Assembly: GCA_038527485.1 (NCBI GenBank)
Contig: JBCBFT010000020.1
Span: 16,001-80,000 of the forward strand
DNA length: 64,000 bases
Direction of reading: 5' to 3'
DNA from: JALEFZ01 sp038527485
GTDB lineage: Bacteria; Bacteroidota; Bacteroidia; J057
The position numbers were made by a program, and so were the translations under genes. Shown in pieces: positions 39,213 through 48,914 of this stretch (position 1 is the stretch's first letter; the number at the start of each line of letters is the position of its first letter). Under the pieces are notes generated by a model that was not told the DNA's origin, ran no database searches, and saw nothing but the letters and a program-made list of their open reading frames with translations.

Positions 39213-40691
39213 TTACTGAAATGGATTCGACCATCTGACGTCTCGGTAGACATTGTTTCCTGACAGAGTCTCCAGGAAGGCTACAATCGAAGTCTTTTCA
39301 TTGTCTGTTAAATTCAAGTTCTGGCCTTGTCCTCCAGGCCCTCCACGCAGACGTGGATCGAGATTGTTATTCCCCTGTACGGCAGTGACATCATTGTAAT
39401 GCTCAATCACATCTGCGAGCGTCGCTAAACTTCCATCGTGCATCAAGGCCCCATTCAATACCCCGTTGGGATCGACCATGTCTCTCAATGTGGGAGAACG
39501 CGTGATCGTGATGTCAATCATCCCTGGATCTCCTGCCACGCCGACAACTCCATTGTTGCGAGAGTTGGGGTCGATGTCAAACTCGGGGGCACGGTGACAA
39601 CCCGCACATCCTGCTCCACCCTGATTAGGTGGTGTCATGAACAGACGCTTGCCCGCGTTTTCTTCTGCGGTGAAGTTGGGGAAGTTGGCGTTGTCATTAT
39701 TTACCTGACCTCTCCCTTGGTCATAGCGTGAGTCAAATGACTGGATGCTACGAACAAACTGTGCCAGCGCCATCTGCATTTTCTCCTCTGTGATTTCATC
39801 CTGTCCATACACGAAGGTGAAGAGTTCCTGATAGTAATCGAGTGCTTCCAACTTTGCGATCAAATCATCTATGCTAGGATCTCCATTCTGCCCACTAAAG
39901 CCCATCTCTATATGATCCTGAATCGGTAGGGTTGTTTGTTCCTCCAACGTATTGGCCCGCTCATCCCAGAAGAAATGATCCTCTTCTGCAAATCTTGCAT
40001 TGATCAGACGCATCGAATGTCGCCCCGTCACACCCGCTACCCCCTGGCTCAATAAACTTCTGTCGCTAAAGCCTGCTGCCTGCTGATGACAACTTGCACA
40101 TGCGATGGTATTGTCTACAGATAGATTCACATCATAAAACAATACACGTCCCAGCGTCGCTCCCGCATCCGTAATCGGATTGTTCCCTGTATTATCCTCA
40201 TTGATGTAATTTGGTACCGCTTGGTTACTATAATTGAGCAAATTATCTAGATCAATCCTTCCACCAAACACCCTTTCTATAGCAGATACACTATTGTCTA
40301 GGTCATCATTGAGGTCGTCTGAGTTGGAAACATAACCTGTAGGCTGGGTGCATTCCTGTACAGAATTGTTGGGATCTCCTAGCCCATCGTTGTCATTGTC
40401 AGCATAGTAAGTCGCTGCCCCAGGGCCTCCACAGATGCCACATTCGTCTATCGTAGAGCTACACAAATCGTTGTCGTCATCCGCATTGGAGACGTACCCA
40501 GTAGGCTGCTCGCAAGCGACTTGCGTCGCTGCGGCATTGCCTAGTCCATCATTGTCTGCGTCTTGATACCAAGTCCGCTCTGCGCAAGGAATATCATCTG
40601 GCGTTTCAGGTTCACAAGAAGTAAGGCTAAGGGATAGGATAAGAAAGCTGGCTAGATAAGCGGGAATGAAACGTTGCTTGGTATTCTTCAT
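39213..40691 (-). CDS. Dihaem cytochrome c peroxidase (MauG-like) lipoprotein with calcium-binding repeats
   Basis: The start at 40691 (MKNTKQRF) gives 492 residues. A lipobox LTSC at about residue 25 marks a lipoprotein. Residues 30-130 carry thrombospondin type-3-like acidic repeats (WYQDADNDGLGN, YYADNDNDGLGD, each followed by TGYVSNSDD-type turns). The catalytic region has two c-type haem sites, ACASCHQ and GCAGCHR, with GRVLFYDVNLSVDNTIAC, GRHSMRLINARFA and GALMHDGSLATLADVIEHYN. It reduces peroxide or oxidises a partner in the periplasm. It needs the cytochrome c maturation genes encoded just upstream in the window. Confidence 0.92.
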   Translation of the reverse strand: MKNTKQRFIPAYLASFLILSLSLTSCEPETPDDIPCAERTWYQDADNDGLGNAAATQVACEQPTGYVSNADDDNDLCSSTIDECGICGGPGAATYYADNDNDGLGDPNNSVQECTQPTGYVSNSDDLNDDLDNSVSAIERVFGGRIDLDNLLNYSNQAVPNYINEDNTGNNPITDAGATLGRVLFYDVNLSVDNTIACASCHQQAAGFSDRSLLSQGVAGVTGRHSMRLINARFAEEDHFFWDERANTLEEQTTLPIQDHIEMGFSGQNGDPSIDDLIAKLEALDYYQELFTFVYGQDEITEEKMQMALAQFVRSIQSFDSRYDQGRGQVNNDNANFPNFTAEENAGKRLFMTPPNQGGAGCAGCHRAPEFDIDPNSRNNGVVGVAGDPGMIDITITRSPTLRDMVDPNGVLNGALMHDGSLATLADVIEHYNDVTAVQGNNNLDPRLRGGPGGQGQNLNLTDNEKTSIVAFLETLSGNNVYRDVRWSNPFQ

Positions 40692-41080
40692 CAGTATCAA
40701 ATCTTAAGCGAACAAAGTGTTGGTTCGGGTGTGTATTTCTGAAAATACAGCCTAAAGACCGGGCACCTTTTTCAACACCTACCCTCCTTTCAGATTTTTT
40801 CCATTTTTTTTAAAAGTTTTCTCAATCGACGCTGCAAGTCTATTAAAATGCTGGGCAAATTCTTTTCACCTATATTAAAAATGAAGCATATGCTCATTAA
40901 GGTGTATGAGTCAAAAATCTATAAATGACGTCCCTTTCCCTTCCCTCCAAGAGCTTTATCGTCCTATCCAAACGCCACCTTATTCCCAATCATCCTACAT
41001 TCTTCATTTTTCACCCTGATTCATGATGAATAATTCTAGGTTTTTCCCATTTTCACATATTAAGATTTAGATATTCGATT
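40692..41080. other. 389-bp divergent region between peroxidase and ECF sigma genes
   Basis: The region is pyrimidine-rich on the forward strand with several T-tracts near 40796-40815. It must hold the promoters of both divergent genes; I find no exact TAnnTTTG box and no ORF or repeat. Confidence 0.35.
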
Positions 41081-41593
41081 ATGTCAGATACATCTTCTGT
41101 TTGTGAGGAAAGGACCTTCAGCAACATCTTTCAAGAATATGCAAATAACCTTTTCCACTATTTGTACTATAAAACTGGGGATGAAGCGCTTTCTCAGGAT
41201 CTTTCTCAAGAAGCATTTACGCGGCTTTGGAAAAACTGCGCCAAGGTAGCGCTGCAAACGGCAAAGGGCTACGTCTTCAAGATTGCCAACAATCTTTTGC
41301 TCAATAATTATGAACACAAAAAAGTCGTATTGAAATTTCAGCAGCGAAAGCCTTTGAGCCACACAAGTGAGAGTCCAGAGTTTGTGATGGAGGAAAATGA
41401 GCTAAAAACGCAATTAGAAACCGCCATCTCCAATCTGCCCGAAAAACAACGGGTCGTATTCTTGATGAGTCGCATCGACAAAATGACTTACAAAGAGATT
41501 GCAGCCACCTTGGGGATCAGCCGCCAAGCAGTTGAAAAACGCATGTACAATGCCCTTGACAAGTTGAGAGTGGTCACTGACAAAATTCGTTAG
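41081..41593 (+). CDS. ECF-type RNA polymerase sigma factor
   Basis: This 170-residue sigma-70 family factor has region 2 at about residues 10-80 (IFQEYANNLFHYLYYKTGDEALSQDLSQEAFTRLWKN, read in parts) and region 4 at about 112-165 (LPEKQRVVFLMSRIDKMTYK, then ATLGISRQAVEKRMYNALDKLR). It heads a cassette with a FecR anti-sigma gene and an STN-domain TonB receptor, the classic layout for cell-surface signalling: ligand binding by the receptor releases sigma through FecR. The gap to fecR is 111 bp. Confidence 0.95.
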   Translation: MSDTSSVCEERTFSNIFQEYANNLFHYLYYKTGDEALSQDLSQEAFTRLWKNCAKVALQTAKGYVFKIANNLLLNNYEHKKVVLKFQQRKPLSHTSESPEFVMEENELKTQLETAISNLPEKQRVVFLMSRIDKMTYKEIAATLGISRQAVEKRMYNALDKLRVVTDKIR

Positions 41594-41704
41594 TGCGACC
41601 CATCTTACCTCTACAGACCAAAAACGAAAACTTTTTGATAAAAGGGGTAAGTGTTCAATTATGAAAGCTGTCTATAAGGTGATTGATGCAACAAAAAGAA
41701 TATC

Positions 41705-42646
41705 ATGACAAATGACGAGATGTTACACAAATGGATAAATGGTGAGCTCTCCGAAGAGGAGCTTACTGTCTTTCGGCAGCGGCCGGAATACGAATCCTTA
41801 GCGGCACTAGTCCGCCAAACAGATGGGCTATCAGCCCCAAATCTGCCTCAAAAGGAGCAGATATTGAATCAAATCTTGCAGGAGAAGAAAGCCGCACGTG
41901 TCGTTTCCTTCCCTCGCTGGATCACCTATGCGGTGGCAGCCTCTATCGTCTTGCTTGCCGTGTGGTTCCTTCTTCCTAACAATCCGTCCAACCCTGTACA
42001 GTTCGCTGCGACAGACCAAATGCTGGAAGGCGTATTGCCCGACCAGTCGACCTTCAACCTGAATAAACAGAGTACCCTTTCCTATGATGAAGGAAAGTGG
42101 GAAGACCAGCGCAAACTCAAGCTAGAAGGAGAGGCCTTCTTTGCCGTAGCCAAAGGAAAGACTTTCACAGTGCAGACAGCTACAGGATCGGTGCAGGTCC
42201 TGGGCACCAAGTTCAATGTTAAATCTCGGGGGGAAGTACTCGAAGTCAACTGCTTAGAAGGAAAAGTATCCGTCTTAGACACAAAAGGTCAACAGCAGGC
42301 ACTACTCGAAAAAGGAAAAGGAATTCGTCTTGTAGGACAAGAGGCCACCCCCAAAGTGGTGGGTACGGCAGATATCCCCTCTTGGACAAAAGGGACATTT
42401 ACCTTCCAAGATGTGCCACTAGGAGAGATCTTAGAAGAGATGGAACGTCAGTTTGGAATCCAGTTTGAAACAGGAGAGATTGACTTAGAGGAAAAGCTGA
42501 GAACCTCCTTTGAGACAAAGGATCGCAACAAAGCATTCGACAAGATTTTTGTTGGATTATTAGCCTTAACTTATGAAGAAGTAGGACCCAATACTTTCCG
42601 ATTATTCCCCAAGAAAGAAAATCGCCCTGCTAACGAACAGCCCTAA
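41705..42646 (+). CDS. FecR family anti-sigma regulator
   Basis: The 313-residue protein has a cytoplasmic N-terminal part (LHKWINGELSEEELTVFRQ), one membrane helix (WITYAVAASIVLLAVWFLL, about residues 72-90), the FecR domain (LPDQSTFNLNKQSTLSYDE, LEGEAFFAVAKGKTFTVQT, VLGTKFNVKSRGEVLEVNCLEGKVSV in parts) and a C-terminal DUF4974/STN-like region (FQDVPLGEILEEMERQFGIQF). It should bind the upstream sigma factor and contact the STN domain of the downstream receptor. Its TAA stop lies in the first bases of repeat copy C. Confidence 0.94.
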   Translation: MTNDEMLHKWINGELSEEELTVFRQRPEYESLAALVRQTDGLSAPNLPQKEQILNQILQEKKAARVVSFPRWITYAVAASIVLLAVWFLLPNNPSNPVQFAATDQMLEGVLPDQSTFNLNKQSTLSYDEGKWEDQRKLKLEGEAFFAVAKGKTFTVQTATGSVQVLGTKFNVKSRGEVLEVNCLEGKVSVLDTKGQQQALLEKGKGIRLVGQEATPKVVGTADIPSWTKGTFTFQDVPLGEILEEMERQFGIQFETGEIDLEEKLRTSFETKDRNKAFDKIFVGLLALTYEEVGPNTFRLFPKKENRPANEQP

Positions 42647-42678
42647 GACCCTGTTTGAAACTTCAAATATGGTCTAAA
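42643..42678. repeat. Dispersed palindromic element, internally deleted copy C
   Basis: CTAAGACCCTGTTTGAAACTTCAAATATGGTCTAAA (two end sequences of the family fused) forms a short hairpin with AGACC and GGTCT arms. The interior present in copies A, D and E is missing. It supplies the fecR stop codon and lies 25 bp before the receptor gene, so it is inside an operon. Confidence 0.65.
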
Positions 42679-42703
42679 GGACTCGTATCCTCTACTTATT
42701 TTT

Positions 42704-45328
42704 ATGCATAGAAAGCGTCCCAATATACCCTCTCTTATATTTTTCTGTCTGCTATGTATCTGTACGTGGGCACAGGCTCAGACTGCCAAATACACATTTG
42801 GGCAAAAAGGAGTTCCTCTGGAGGAAGTAATCCTGGAGATGGAGGAGAGACTGGGTATCGCTTTTTCCTACAAGTCTGCGGATATCAAGGGCAAGGTGCT
42901 CTACAAAACCATAGAGGCGGAAACGATTGAGGGAGCCTTGAAACAATTATTTGCGGGTCAAGGGCTGACCTACAATCAAGTAGACGATACCTATATCATT
43001 TTGACCTTAGAGGTCACACCTGCTGTCAATATGCGTGAGCTAAAGGGAGTGGTCAAGGACCGACTGACAGGAGATCCCCTCGCCTTTGCCAATGTTTATT
43101 TTCAAGACAGGCGCGCGGGGACCACGACGAAAAAGGATGGCAGTTTCTTGCTCTGGTCCTCTTTGCAACCTCAAGACAGTCTGGTCATCAGCTATTTGGG
43201 ATATGTAAAGACGATTCTACCTGCACGAGATTTTCTTACAAATGAGGAGGCCGAAATTCTCCTTACCTATGTAGGTCTCAATGAACAGCACATTGACATC
43301 ACGGATTACCTAACGGATGGGATTGATCTGGCTGAAAACGGAGGAGCGATTGTCATTCGCCCACGTGCAGTCGGTACTTTGCCAGGTCAAGTAGAAGCAG
43401 ACATCATGCAGACAGTCCAGTTTCTTCCTGGTGTATCTGCTCCAAGTGGCGAGGTCTCTAATCTGTACTTCAGAGGGGGAACACCCGATCAAAACCTTTT
43501 CTTGTGGGAAGAAATCCCCGTCTATCAAACCTCCCATTATTTTGGGATGATTTCTGCCTTTAACCCCTATATCATCGACGAGATGAAGGTGTTCAAAGGG
43601 GGATTTGGTGCACCCTATGGAAACAGAGTTTCGGGCGTGGTAGACATGCGCTCAGGCGATCCCTTGCAGACCACTCCTCTGGCAGGAGCGGGATTCAATC
43701 TCACCCATGGTTACGCGTACACTAAGATTCCTTTTGCCCAACAAAAGGCCCAGTTTATCGCTTCTGTCCGCCGCTCTCACAACGATTTCTGGCGTACCCC
43801 TACCTTTGCCGAATATACCCGAAGAGTCCAGCGAGGCTCTATCATTACAGAAGATCTTACAGGCAGAGCACAAGATCTGAGGATTGAAGATGACTTCCAA
43901 TTTGTGGATGCACATGCCAAAATTGGTTTTAGGCCCAATCCGCAAAATGATATTGCCGTTGCGGGCTTCATCACCACGAACCAGTTTCAGGACTCTATCT
44001 TCAATATACTTAGCACGCGCAGACGGCGAGATACCCTCAGGCTGACCAATGTAGGCAGTAGCTTGAAGTGGAAACACAACTGGGGCAAAGGCTGGGCCAC
44101 GACGCTCAAGGGTGTTTATACAGACTTTTCTTATGATTACAATTTTGATATTCAAGTAGATAGAGGAAATTTTCCCGAAGAAATAGGCATCAAATCTAAT
44201 TCGATACAAGAGCGTCAGGTCCACCTGGTCCAACACTATGAATCAAAGGATAAGTTTCGCTTGGAGGGTGGGTATCAATGGACAGACTACAAGGTCAACT
44301 ATCTCATAGATCGGGAGCGCAACAACATCAAGCGAGCAGATGAAGACCTTCGGCTTCAGTCGGATCTACACAGTCTTTATGCTGATTTCAGAACCGATCC
44401 TCAGCAGAAATGGGGCCTTCAAGCGGGACTGCGCACAGAGTATTATGAGCAGACGGGACAATGGTACTGGCAGCCAAGGCTCCACGCATGGTACAACTTC
44501 CATCCAGAATGGCGGCTTCACGGACAAGCGGGTCAATACGCCCAATACATCAGTCAACTCCTTGAGTTCAATGGAGATCATATTGGCATCGAAATTCCCA
44601 TCTGGGTACTTGCCAATAAGGAGCGTATCCCAGTCCTGACCTCACAGCAGTACCAGATTGGACTCCTGTGGAATCCTGACTCATGGGTGTTAGATGTGCA
44701 GATGTATCATCGCAAGCTGAATGGACTCACTTCTCTTGCGACAGGTTTTGAAGGAATTGATAAGGGAGACTATGAATTGGGAGAAGGAAGTGTTTGGGGC
44801 GTGGATTTCTTGATCAAGAAAAAATGGAAGTATGGCAGGACGTGGCTCAGTTACACTTTCTCGCAGGTGAACTATGAATTTCCTGAATTCTTCGATCCTG
44901 ACTTTCCCGCAGGGCATGACCAGCGTCATACCATTTACTTTGTCAATCAAGTGGACTGGCGTAAGTGGGAAGCTTCTGTAGGATGGAACTATGCCTCTGG
45001 TCTTCCCTATGCGGCGTTTGATTCCTTCAATATTATGAAGCAGGACATGGGACCCGATATTGTCAATCCCATCTATGAAGCATACAATGATCGTAGGCTA
45101 AGTGCTCAGCATAACCTCAACCTCTCTGCTGCTTACAAACTAGCCCCCAAAGACGCGACTTGGAAGGGCATCATAGGCATTTCTCTTTACAATATTTATC
45201 AAAATGAAAATGCCTACAGTAGGGACTCTTGGGTGGAGCTTCGTCCTGGTAGTCCTCCCATTGTCCGAACCAATAATAAGATCAACCTCCGATTCACCCC
45301 TAATGCGGTTGTACGCTTTGAGTGGTAA
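42704..45328 (+). CDS. TonB-dependent receptor with STN and carboxypeptidase-regulatory domains
   Basis: This 874-residue outer membrane receptor starts with a signal peptide (IFFCLLCICTWAQAQ). Domains in order: an STN signalling domain at about 25-105 (VPLEEVILEMEERLGIAFSY, YIILTLE), a CarboxypepD_reg domain at 113-195 (LKGVVKDRLTGDPLAFANVYF), a plug at about 215-330 (VEADIMQTVQFLPGVSAPSGEVSNLYFRGG in parts, PYGNRVSGVVDMRSGDP) and a beta-barrel ending NAVVRFEW. With the preceding sigma and FecR genes it forms a ligand-responsive uptake and signalling unit; the ligand is unknown, with iron carriers and polymers both possible. Confidence 0.93.
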   Translation: MHRKRPNIPSLIFFCLLCICTWAQAQTAKYTFGQKGVPLEEVILEMEERLGIAFSYKSADIKGKVLYKTIEAETIEGALKQLFAGQGLTYNQVDDTYIILTLEVTPAVNMRELKGVVKDRLTGDPLAFANVYFQDRRAGTTTKKDGSFLLWSSLQPQDSLVISYLGYVKTILPARDFLTNEEAEILLTYVGLNEQHIDITDYLTDGIDLAENGGAIVIRPRAVGTLPGQVEADIMQTVQFLPGVSAPSGEVSNLYFRGGTPDQNLFLWEEIPVYQTSHYFGMISAFNPYIIDEMKVFKGGFGAPYGNRVSGVVDMRSGDPLQTTPLAGAGFNLTHGYAYTKIPFAQQKAQFIASVRRSHNDFWRTPTFAEYTRRVQRGSIITEDLTGRAQDLRIEDDFQFVDAHAKIGFRPNPQNDIAVAGFITTNQFQDSIFNILSTRRRRDTLRLTNVGSSLKWKHNWGKGWATTLKGVYTDFSYDYNFDIQVDRGNFPEEIGIKSNSIQERQVHLVQHYESKDKFRLEGGYQWTDYKVNYLIDRERNNIKRADEDLRLQSDLHSLYADFRTDPQQKWGLQAGLRTEYYEQTGQWYWQPRLHAWYNFHPEWRLHGQAGQYAQYISQLLEFNGDHIGIEIPIWVLANKERIPVLTSQQYQIGLLWNPDSWVLDVQMYHRKLNGLTSLATGFEGIDKGDYELGEGSVWGVDFLIKKKWKYGRTWLSYTFSQVNYEFPEFFDPDFPAGHDQRHTIYFVNQVDWRKWEASVGWNYASGLPYAAFDSFNIMKQDMGPDIVNPIYEAYNDRRLSAQHNLNLSAAYKLAPKDATWKGIIGISLYNIYQNENAYSRDSWVELRPGSPPIVRTNNKINLRFTPNAVVRFEW

Positions 45329-45375
45329 AAATTCCCCCATAGCACGCTTCGTCAAATCATCCGTGATCATATCCC

Positions 45376-47580
45376 CTACTGAAATACAATCTTGCGCGTC
45401 TGCTCCCATTCTTTACCCGAAACTTTTACTACCAAGACCTGATTGCCATTGACAGGAGGGACAAACTGGATAAATTGCTGGGCTTCCATTGTACCTAAGT
45501 CACGAGAGATCAATATTCTCCCTTGTAGATCTACGACCTTCAGGACACCATCTGTTAGCGGGCGATCGATCCAGATATTTACTTGAAGATCTGTTTGGGC
45601 AGGCACAGGCCAGACTTGGAAGCCATCTAGTGAGAAGCCCCCCACAGCTGTATTTTCCATATACGTCTTGGCCTTATCAAAGGCCCGATTTCCCACTACG
45701 ATTCCCATTTTACGGCCTGGGATATCATCGGCAGGAGGATGAATGCCTCCCCAAATCCGCGACAGGCTACACTGATCCGATGCGTCGCGATAGGTCGCCC
45801 ACTGTAGATTTACATCCACCGAAGGACCTTCTTCAAAAACCAAAAATCTATTTTGTTCTGCCTTGAATACGCCCATGCCCCCAGGGAAGAAAGGATCACC
45901 AGTTAATCTAGTAAGGACTTCTGCTGCAGCCCGAGAGTAAGTCGAGTGCCCCGATACATACCCAGCAAATGGCGGCGTAATAAAAGTAGGCCTTTGATAG
46001 GGCCACCAACCATTGGTATTGATCCAACCTACACCTGCCTCATCCACTGCGGGGTTTGCGATCTGTGCAGGACCTCGCCAGACGTAGCTTTTCATCAAAA
46101 AATCTATCCAAGGAAAAACTTCTTTTATGCTGTCGCCATCTCTTACTAATTCTGTAAATCCAGGTTCCAACTTCAAGCCAGTCGGATGATAAAAGGGACT
46201 GTCCACTTCTGATGCTTGCCCGATATCCGACATGAAGCGAATCGCAGTCACAGGCCGGACATAGTCATAGTAACCCTTCACACTCCAGGCGGCGATGGCA
46301 GCATCATGCATGGCGCCACCGAGGGCAAAGTAACTCTTCACATCCCACTCTAAGTCATCCAATACTGGCCCTTGCCCTTCAAATCTCTTCTCCAACATCG
46401 GGTGATCGTTGACATAGTTGAGAATGGTGAACCAGTGCCCAGGAGGGGTCTCCGAGTCGGGTCCATCAGCCCAAAACTCTGCCAATACACGCGTATAATC
46501 TCCCCTCGGAACCAGATTGGGTTCGTACGGCTGGCCTGTCACAGGATTGAGATCATGCCCCAAGCCAATGTCTCCTCCTTCTTCTTCTTTGTAAAAAGAG
46601 GGATAATCTTCAAACTTATCAGGGAAGTCCTCGGGAGAAATATTGCCAATAGAAGCAGGGGAAATATCCCACATCACGCCATCATCTGGACTCAGATGTC
46701 GCGACCATTTGAGGACAAGGGTGAATCCCCAGCGGTAATTATCCATTCCAGGCCCTCCCTCAAAAGAAAGGTACGGCGGTGGTCCTGGATCATGGTAGAC
46801 TTGATACGCATCACCTTCTCGTTCACGCACGACCCTGTCTGCCTCTGTCATGGCAAAAGGCAGGACATTGCCCCACTCAGGGCTCAAGAAATCAGGAACA
46901 GAGCCTCCCATATTTCCACTTTGATCAATGAAAAACTCAAAGGCCAATGGCTGCCAACGATTGGGGTCGCTTATTCCCCAAATTCCAAAATTCTCAATCT
47001 CTGTGGGGGGATTTACAGGTTGGTAATACTTATTTGCGTAGTCATTGACTTCATTTGAGCCATCCTTTAAACCAAAACTGATGATCTGGGCTGCAAGATA
47101 GTTACCCAATGCGGCGCCTCTTCCAGACTGATAATCTACTTTGTAATAGGCCGTATCATACCCCAAGGATTCCATCAATTGGGCTGCATTAACCAAGGTG
47201 CCAATCCCACGTGTCTCGCTCAGAAATCGGTGAATAATCAAACGGTAGGCAGCATAGCTGATCGCTTCTTCCTGCATGGCCTGTTTGTCAACTACCAAGG
47301 ACGGATCTATCTTCCCAAAGGGAAAAATGACACCTCCTACTTCATTGCCCAAAAAGAAAGGTTGTGCATCCTCTTCATAGGCTGCCCAGGCATCGTACAT
47401 CGCTGTAGAGATATGATAAAGATTGCGGGCATGGACAGTCGGACGGGCAAAATCCATCCGGATAGCCTCAAGCAGGACTTCATTCCACTGGCGTGCAACA
47501 GAGTGATCGGTTTGGGCTTGAAGAAATGAAAGATTTAGGAGAAAAAGTAGGCTCGTGATTCCACCTAATCTTTTGATCAT
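45376..47580 (-). CDS. Vanadium-dependent haloperoxidase/PAP2-fold protein with T9SS sorting domain
   Basis: From the ATG at 47580 (MIKRLGGITSLLFLLNLSFLQAQ, a signal peptide) the protein has 734 residues. The vanadate/phosphate-binding motifs are seen as Lys and Arg-Pro in KGYYDYVRPVTAIRFM, the SGHS loop in PPFAGYVSGHSTYSRAAAEVL and Arg/His in SLSRIWGGIHPPADD. The family oxidises halides with peroxide or acts as acid phosphatase; which holds here is not decided. Residues after about 650 form a T9SS type-A domain (FQVWPVPAQTDLQVNIW, GNQVLVVKVSGKEWEQTRKIVF). It converges with the TonB receptor gene and would be surface-exposed or secreted. Confidence 0.88.
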   Translation of the reverse strand: MIKRLGGITSLLFLLNLSFLQAQTDHSVARQWNEVLLEAIRMDFARPTVHARNLYHISTAMYDAWAAYEEDAQPFFLGNEVGGVIFPFGKIDPSLVVDKQAMQEEAISYAAYRLIIHRFLSETRGIGTLVNAAQLMESLGYDTAYYKVDYQSGRGAALGNYLAAQIISFGLKDGSNEVNDYANKYYQPVNPPTEIENFGIWGISDPNRWQPLAFEFFIDQSGNMGGSVPDFLSPEWGNVLPFAMTEADRVVREREGDAYQVYHDPGPPPYLSFEGGPGMDNYRWGFTLVLKWSRHLSPDDGVMWDISPASIGNISPEDFPDKFEDYPSFYKEEEGGDIGLGHDLNPVTGQPYEPNLVPRGDYTRVLAEFWADGPDSETPPGHWFTILNYVNDHPMLEKRFEGQGPVLDDLEWDVKSYFALGGAMHDAAIAAWSVKGYYDYVRPVTAIRFMSDIGQASEVDSPFYHPTGLKLEPGFTELVRDGDSIKEVFPWIDFLMKSYVWRGPAQIANPAVDEAGVGWINTNGWWPYQRPTFITPPFAGYVSGHSTYSRAAAEVLTRLTGDPFFPGGMGVFKAEQNRFLVFEEGPSVDVNLQWATYRDASDQCSLSRIWGGIHPPADDIPGRKMGIVVGNRAFDKAKTYMENTAVGGFSLDGFQVWPVPAQTDLQVNIWIDRPLTDGVLKVVDLQGRILISRDLGTMEAQQFIQFVPPVNGNQVLVVKVSGKEWEQTRKIVFQ

Positions 47581-47750
47581 TTGAATACAAGACATCATGG
47601 TCTAAATCTTTGAGGGGCTTTCGTTCCAAAAATGACAGTGAAATAATTTACAAATTATCAATTTAATATATAAGAATAAATACCTCTCTCATTTTTGCTT
47701 TACTTCCTCAATAAACGAATGCTGACTCCCACTAGTAAATTTACTTGGCA

Positions 47751-47792
47751 AAAAAAAAGAAAAATGAGGACGAATCATCATCCTCATTTTTC
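47751..47792 (-). terminator. Terminator of the pyrophosphatase gene
   Basis: GAAAAATGAGGA (47759-47770) and TCCTCATTTTTC (47781-47792) are perfectly complementary over 12 bp; on the reverse strand the hairpin runs into TTTTTCTTTTTTTTTG. Confidence 0.9.
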
Positions 47793-47826
47793 GTGTGGCT
47801 CAATATTTATTCCGAATGCTAAACGA

Positions 47827-48639
47827 TTAGATTTCGCCGTTGTCATTTAAGGCTTCCTGCCAGGACTGACCAAAGTTGATCATTTCCAGCGTCGCAACTG
47901 AAAGCTTATTTTCTAGCTTCCCAAACTTCTTGCGATAGTCTACCATGCTACGGCGAATCACTTCTTGTGCTTCTTCACGTCCATACACATGGGTAATCTC
48001 CACTTTCTTGGAAGCATTGGGTGATTCGACTTCGTCTGGAACCAATTTATAGGTAAGGAAATAGTGCTTCAAGCGGCTGACGATGGCATCGGGGCAGTCC
48101 AAAATATCATTCCACTGCTCGTATACTTGGTCGCCTTTGAGCACAGCAATAATTTTGTCATCGGCCTCTCCCCCATCGATCATGCGAAATCCCCCAATAG
48201 GAATCGCAGGCACTAAGATATCACCATGAGTGATGTCGCGCTCTGTCAAAACACAGATATCGAGTGGGTCTCCATCGCCGACGATACCTTCCTTGCCTGT
48301 CTGCTGCATACAATACTCCGCTACCGAATCCATGCAGTAGGTCTGAGGCACAAAGCCATAAAGGGCAGGTACTATGTTGGAGAATTTCTGTGGTCGATCT
48401 ACTGTGAGATATCCTGTACGCTTGTCGACTTCGTATTTTACCGTGTCGGTAGGCACCATCTCGATGAAAGCAGTCACCTTCTCAGGCGCATTTTCACCAA
48501 TTTGCACCCCGTGCCAAGGATGAGATTTATATCGGAGACCAATAAGTTCCCAAATACGGGTTAATGGACTTTTGGGCATTTCATTTGGAGTTTGATGGGA
48601 TAAAAGATCAAGGGTTAATGCTTGTAAAACGGTTGTCAT
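47827..48639 (-). CDS. ppa: Family I inorganic pyrophosphatase
   Basis: The ORF has 270 residues. Active-site motifs are FIEMVPTDTVKYEVDKRTGYL (Lys and Glu contacts), ALYGFVPQTY and GDGDPLDICVL (metal-binding Asp residues), followed by KIIAVLKGD and LKHYFLTYK. It hydrolyses diphosphate to two phosphates with magnesium, pulling biosynthetic reactions forward. The protein is longer than the about 175-residue E. coli enzyme, with an insertion around CMQQTGKEGIVG and a C-terminal extension, as in a subgroup of bacterial and eukaryotic-like enzymes. The start may instead be 48579 (MPKSPLTRIWELIG), since the first 20 residues are not clearly conserved. Confidence 0.92.
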   Translation of the reverse strand: MTTVLQALTLDLLSHQTPNEMPKSPLTRIWELIGLRYKSHPWHGVQIGENAPEKVTAFIEMVPTDTVKYEVDKRTGYLTVDRPQKFSNIVPALYGFVPQTYCMDSVAEYCMQQTGKEGIVGDGDPLDICVLTERDITHGDILVPAIPIGGFRMIDGGEADDKIIAVLKGDQVYEQWNDILDCPDAIVSRLKHYFLTYKLVPDEVESPNASKKVEITHVYGREEAQEVIRRSMVDYRKKFGKLENKLSVATLEMINFGQSWQEALNDNGEI

Positions 48640-48701
48640 GTTGGAATTTGATCGCTAAAAATGATGATGGTTTGGTTCACAGTTGCCGTTTGGGTGGGCA
48701 A

Positions 48702-48719
48702 ATGTTTCCAGTGAAACAT
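48702..48719. promoter_or_regulatory. Palindrome ATGTTTC-CAGT-GAAACAT upstream of the pyrophosphatase gene
   Basis: Seven-base perfect arms around a four-base spacer, an arrangement typical of a dimeric repressor operator. It lies 63 bp upstream of the pyrophosphatase start, where a promoter should be. No second copy was noticed in the window, so function is only suggested. Confidence 0.3.
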
Positions 48720-48914
48720 GACGAGTTACGTAGTTACCTTAAAGCTAAGATAGAAAAATGAACGTGCGAGCATTTGGTTTGATTACCCCACATTCTTTTG
48801 TAGTTGACTTCTGTAAGAACGGGGAAATGCCCTCAAAAACCAAACCATTGTCTTGTGAACATTTCACACTGCGGGATGATTGGCTTAGCTTAATGATTCA
48901 ATGGATTTTCTCTT

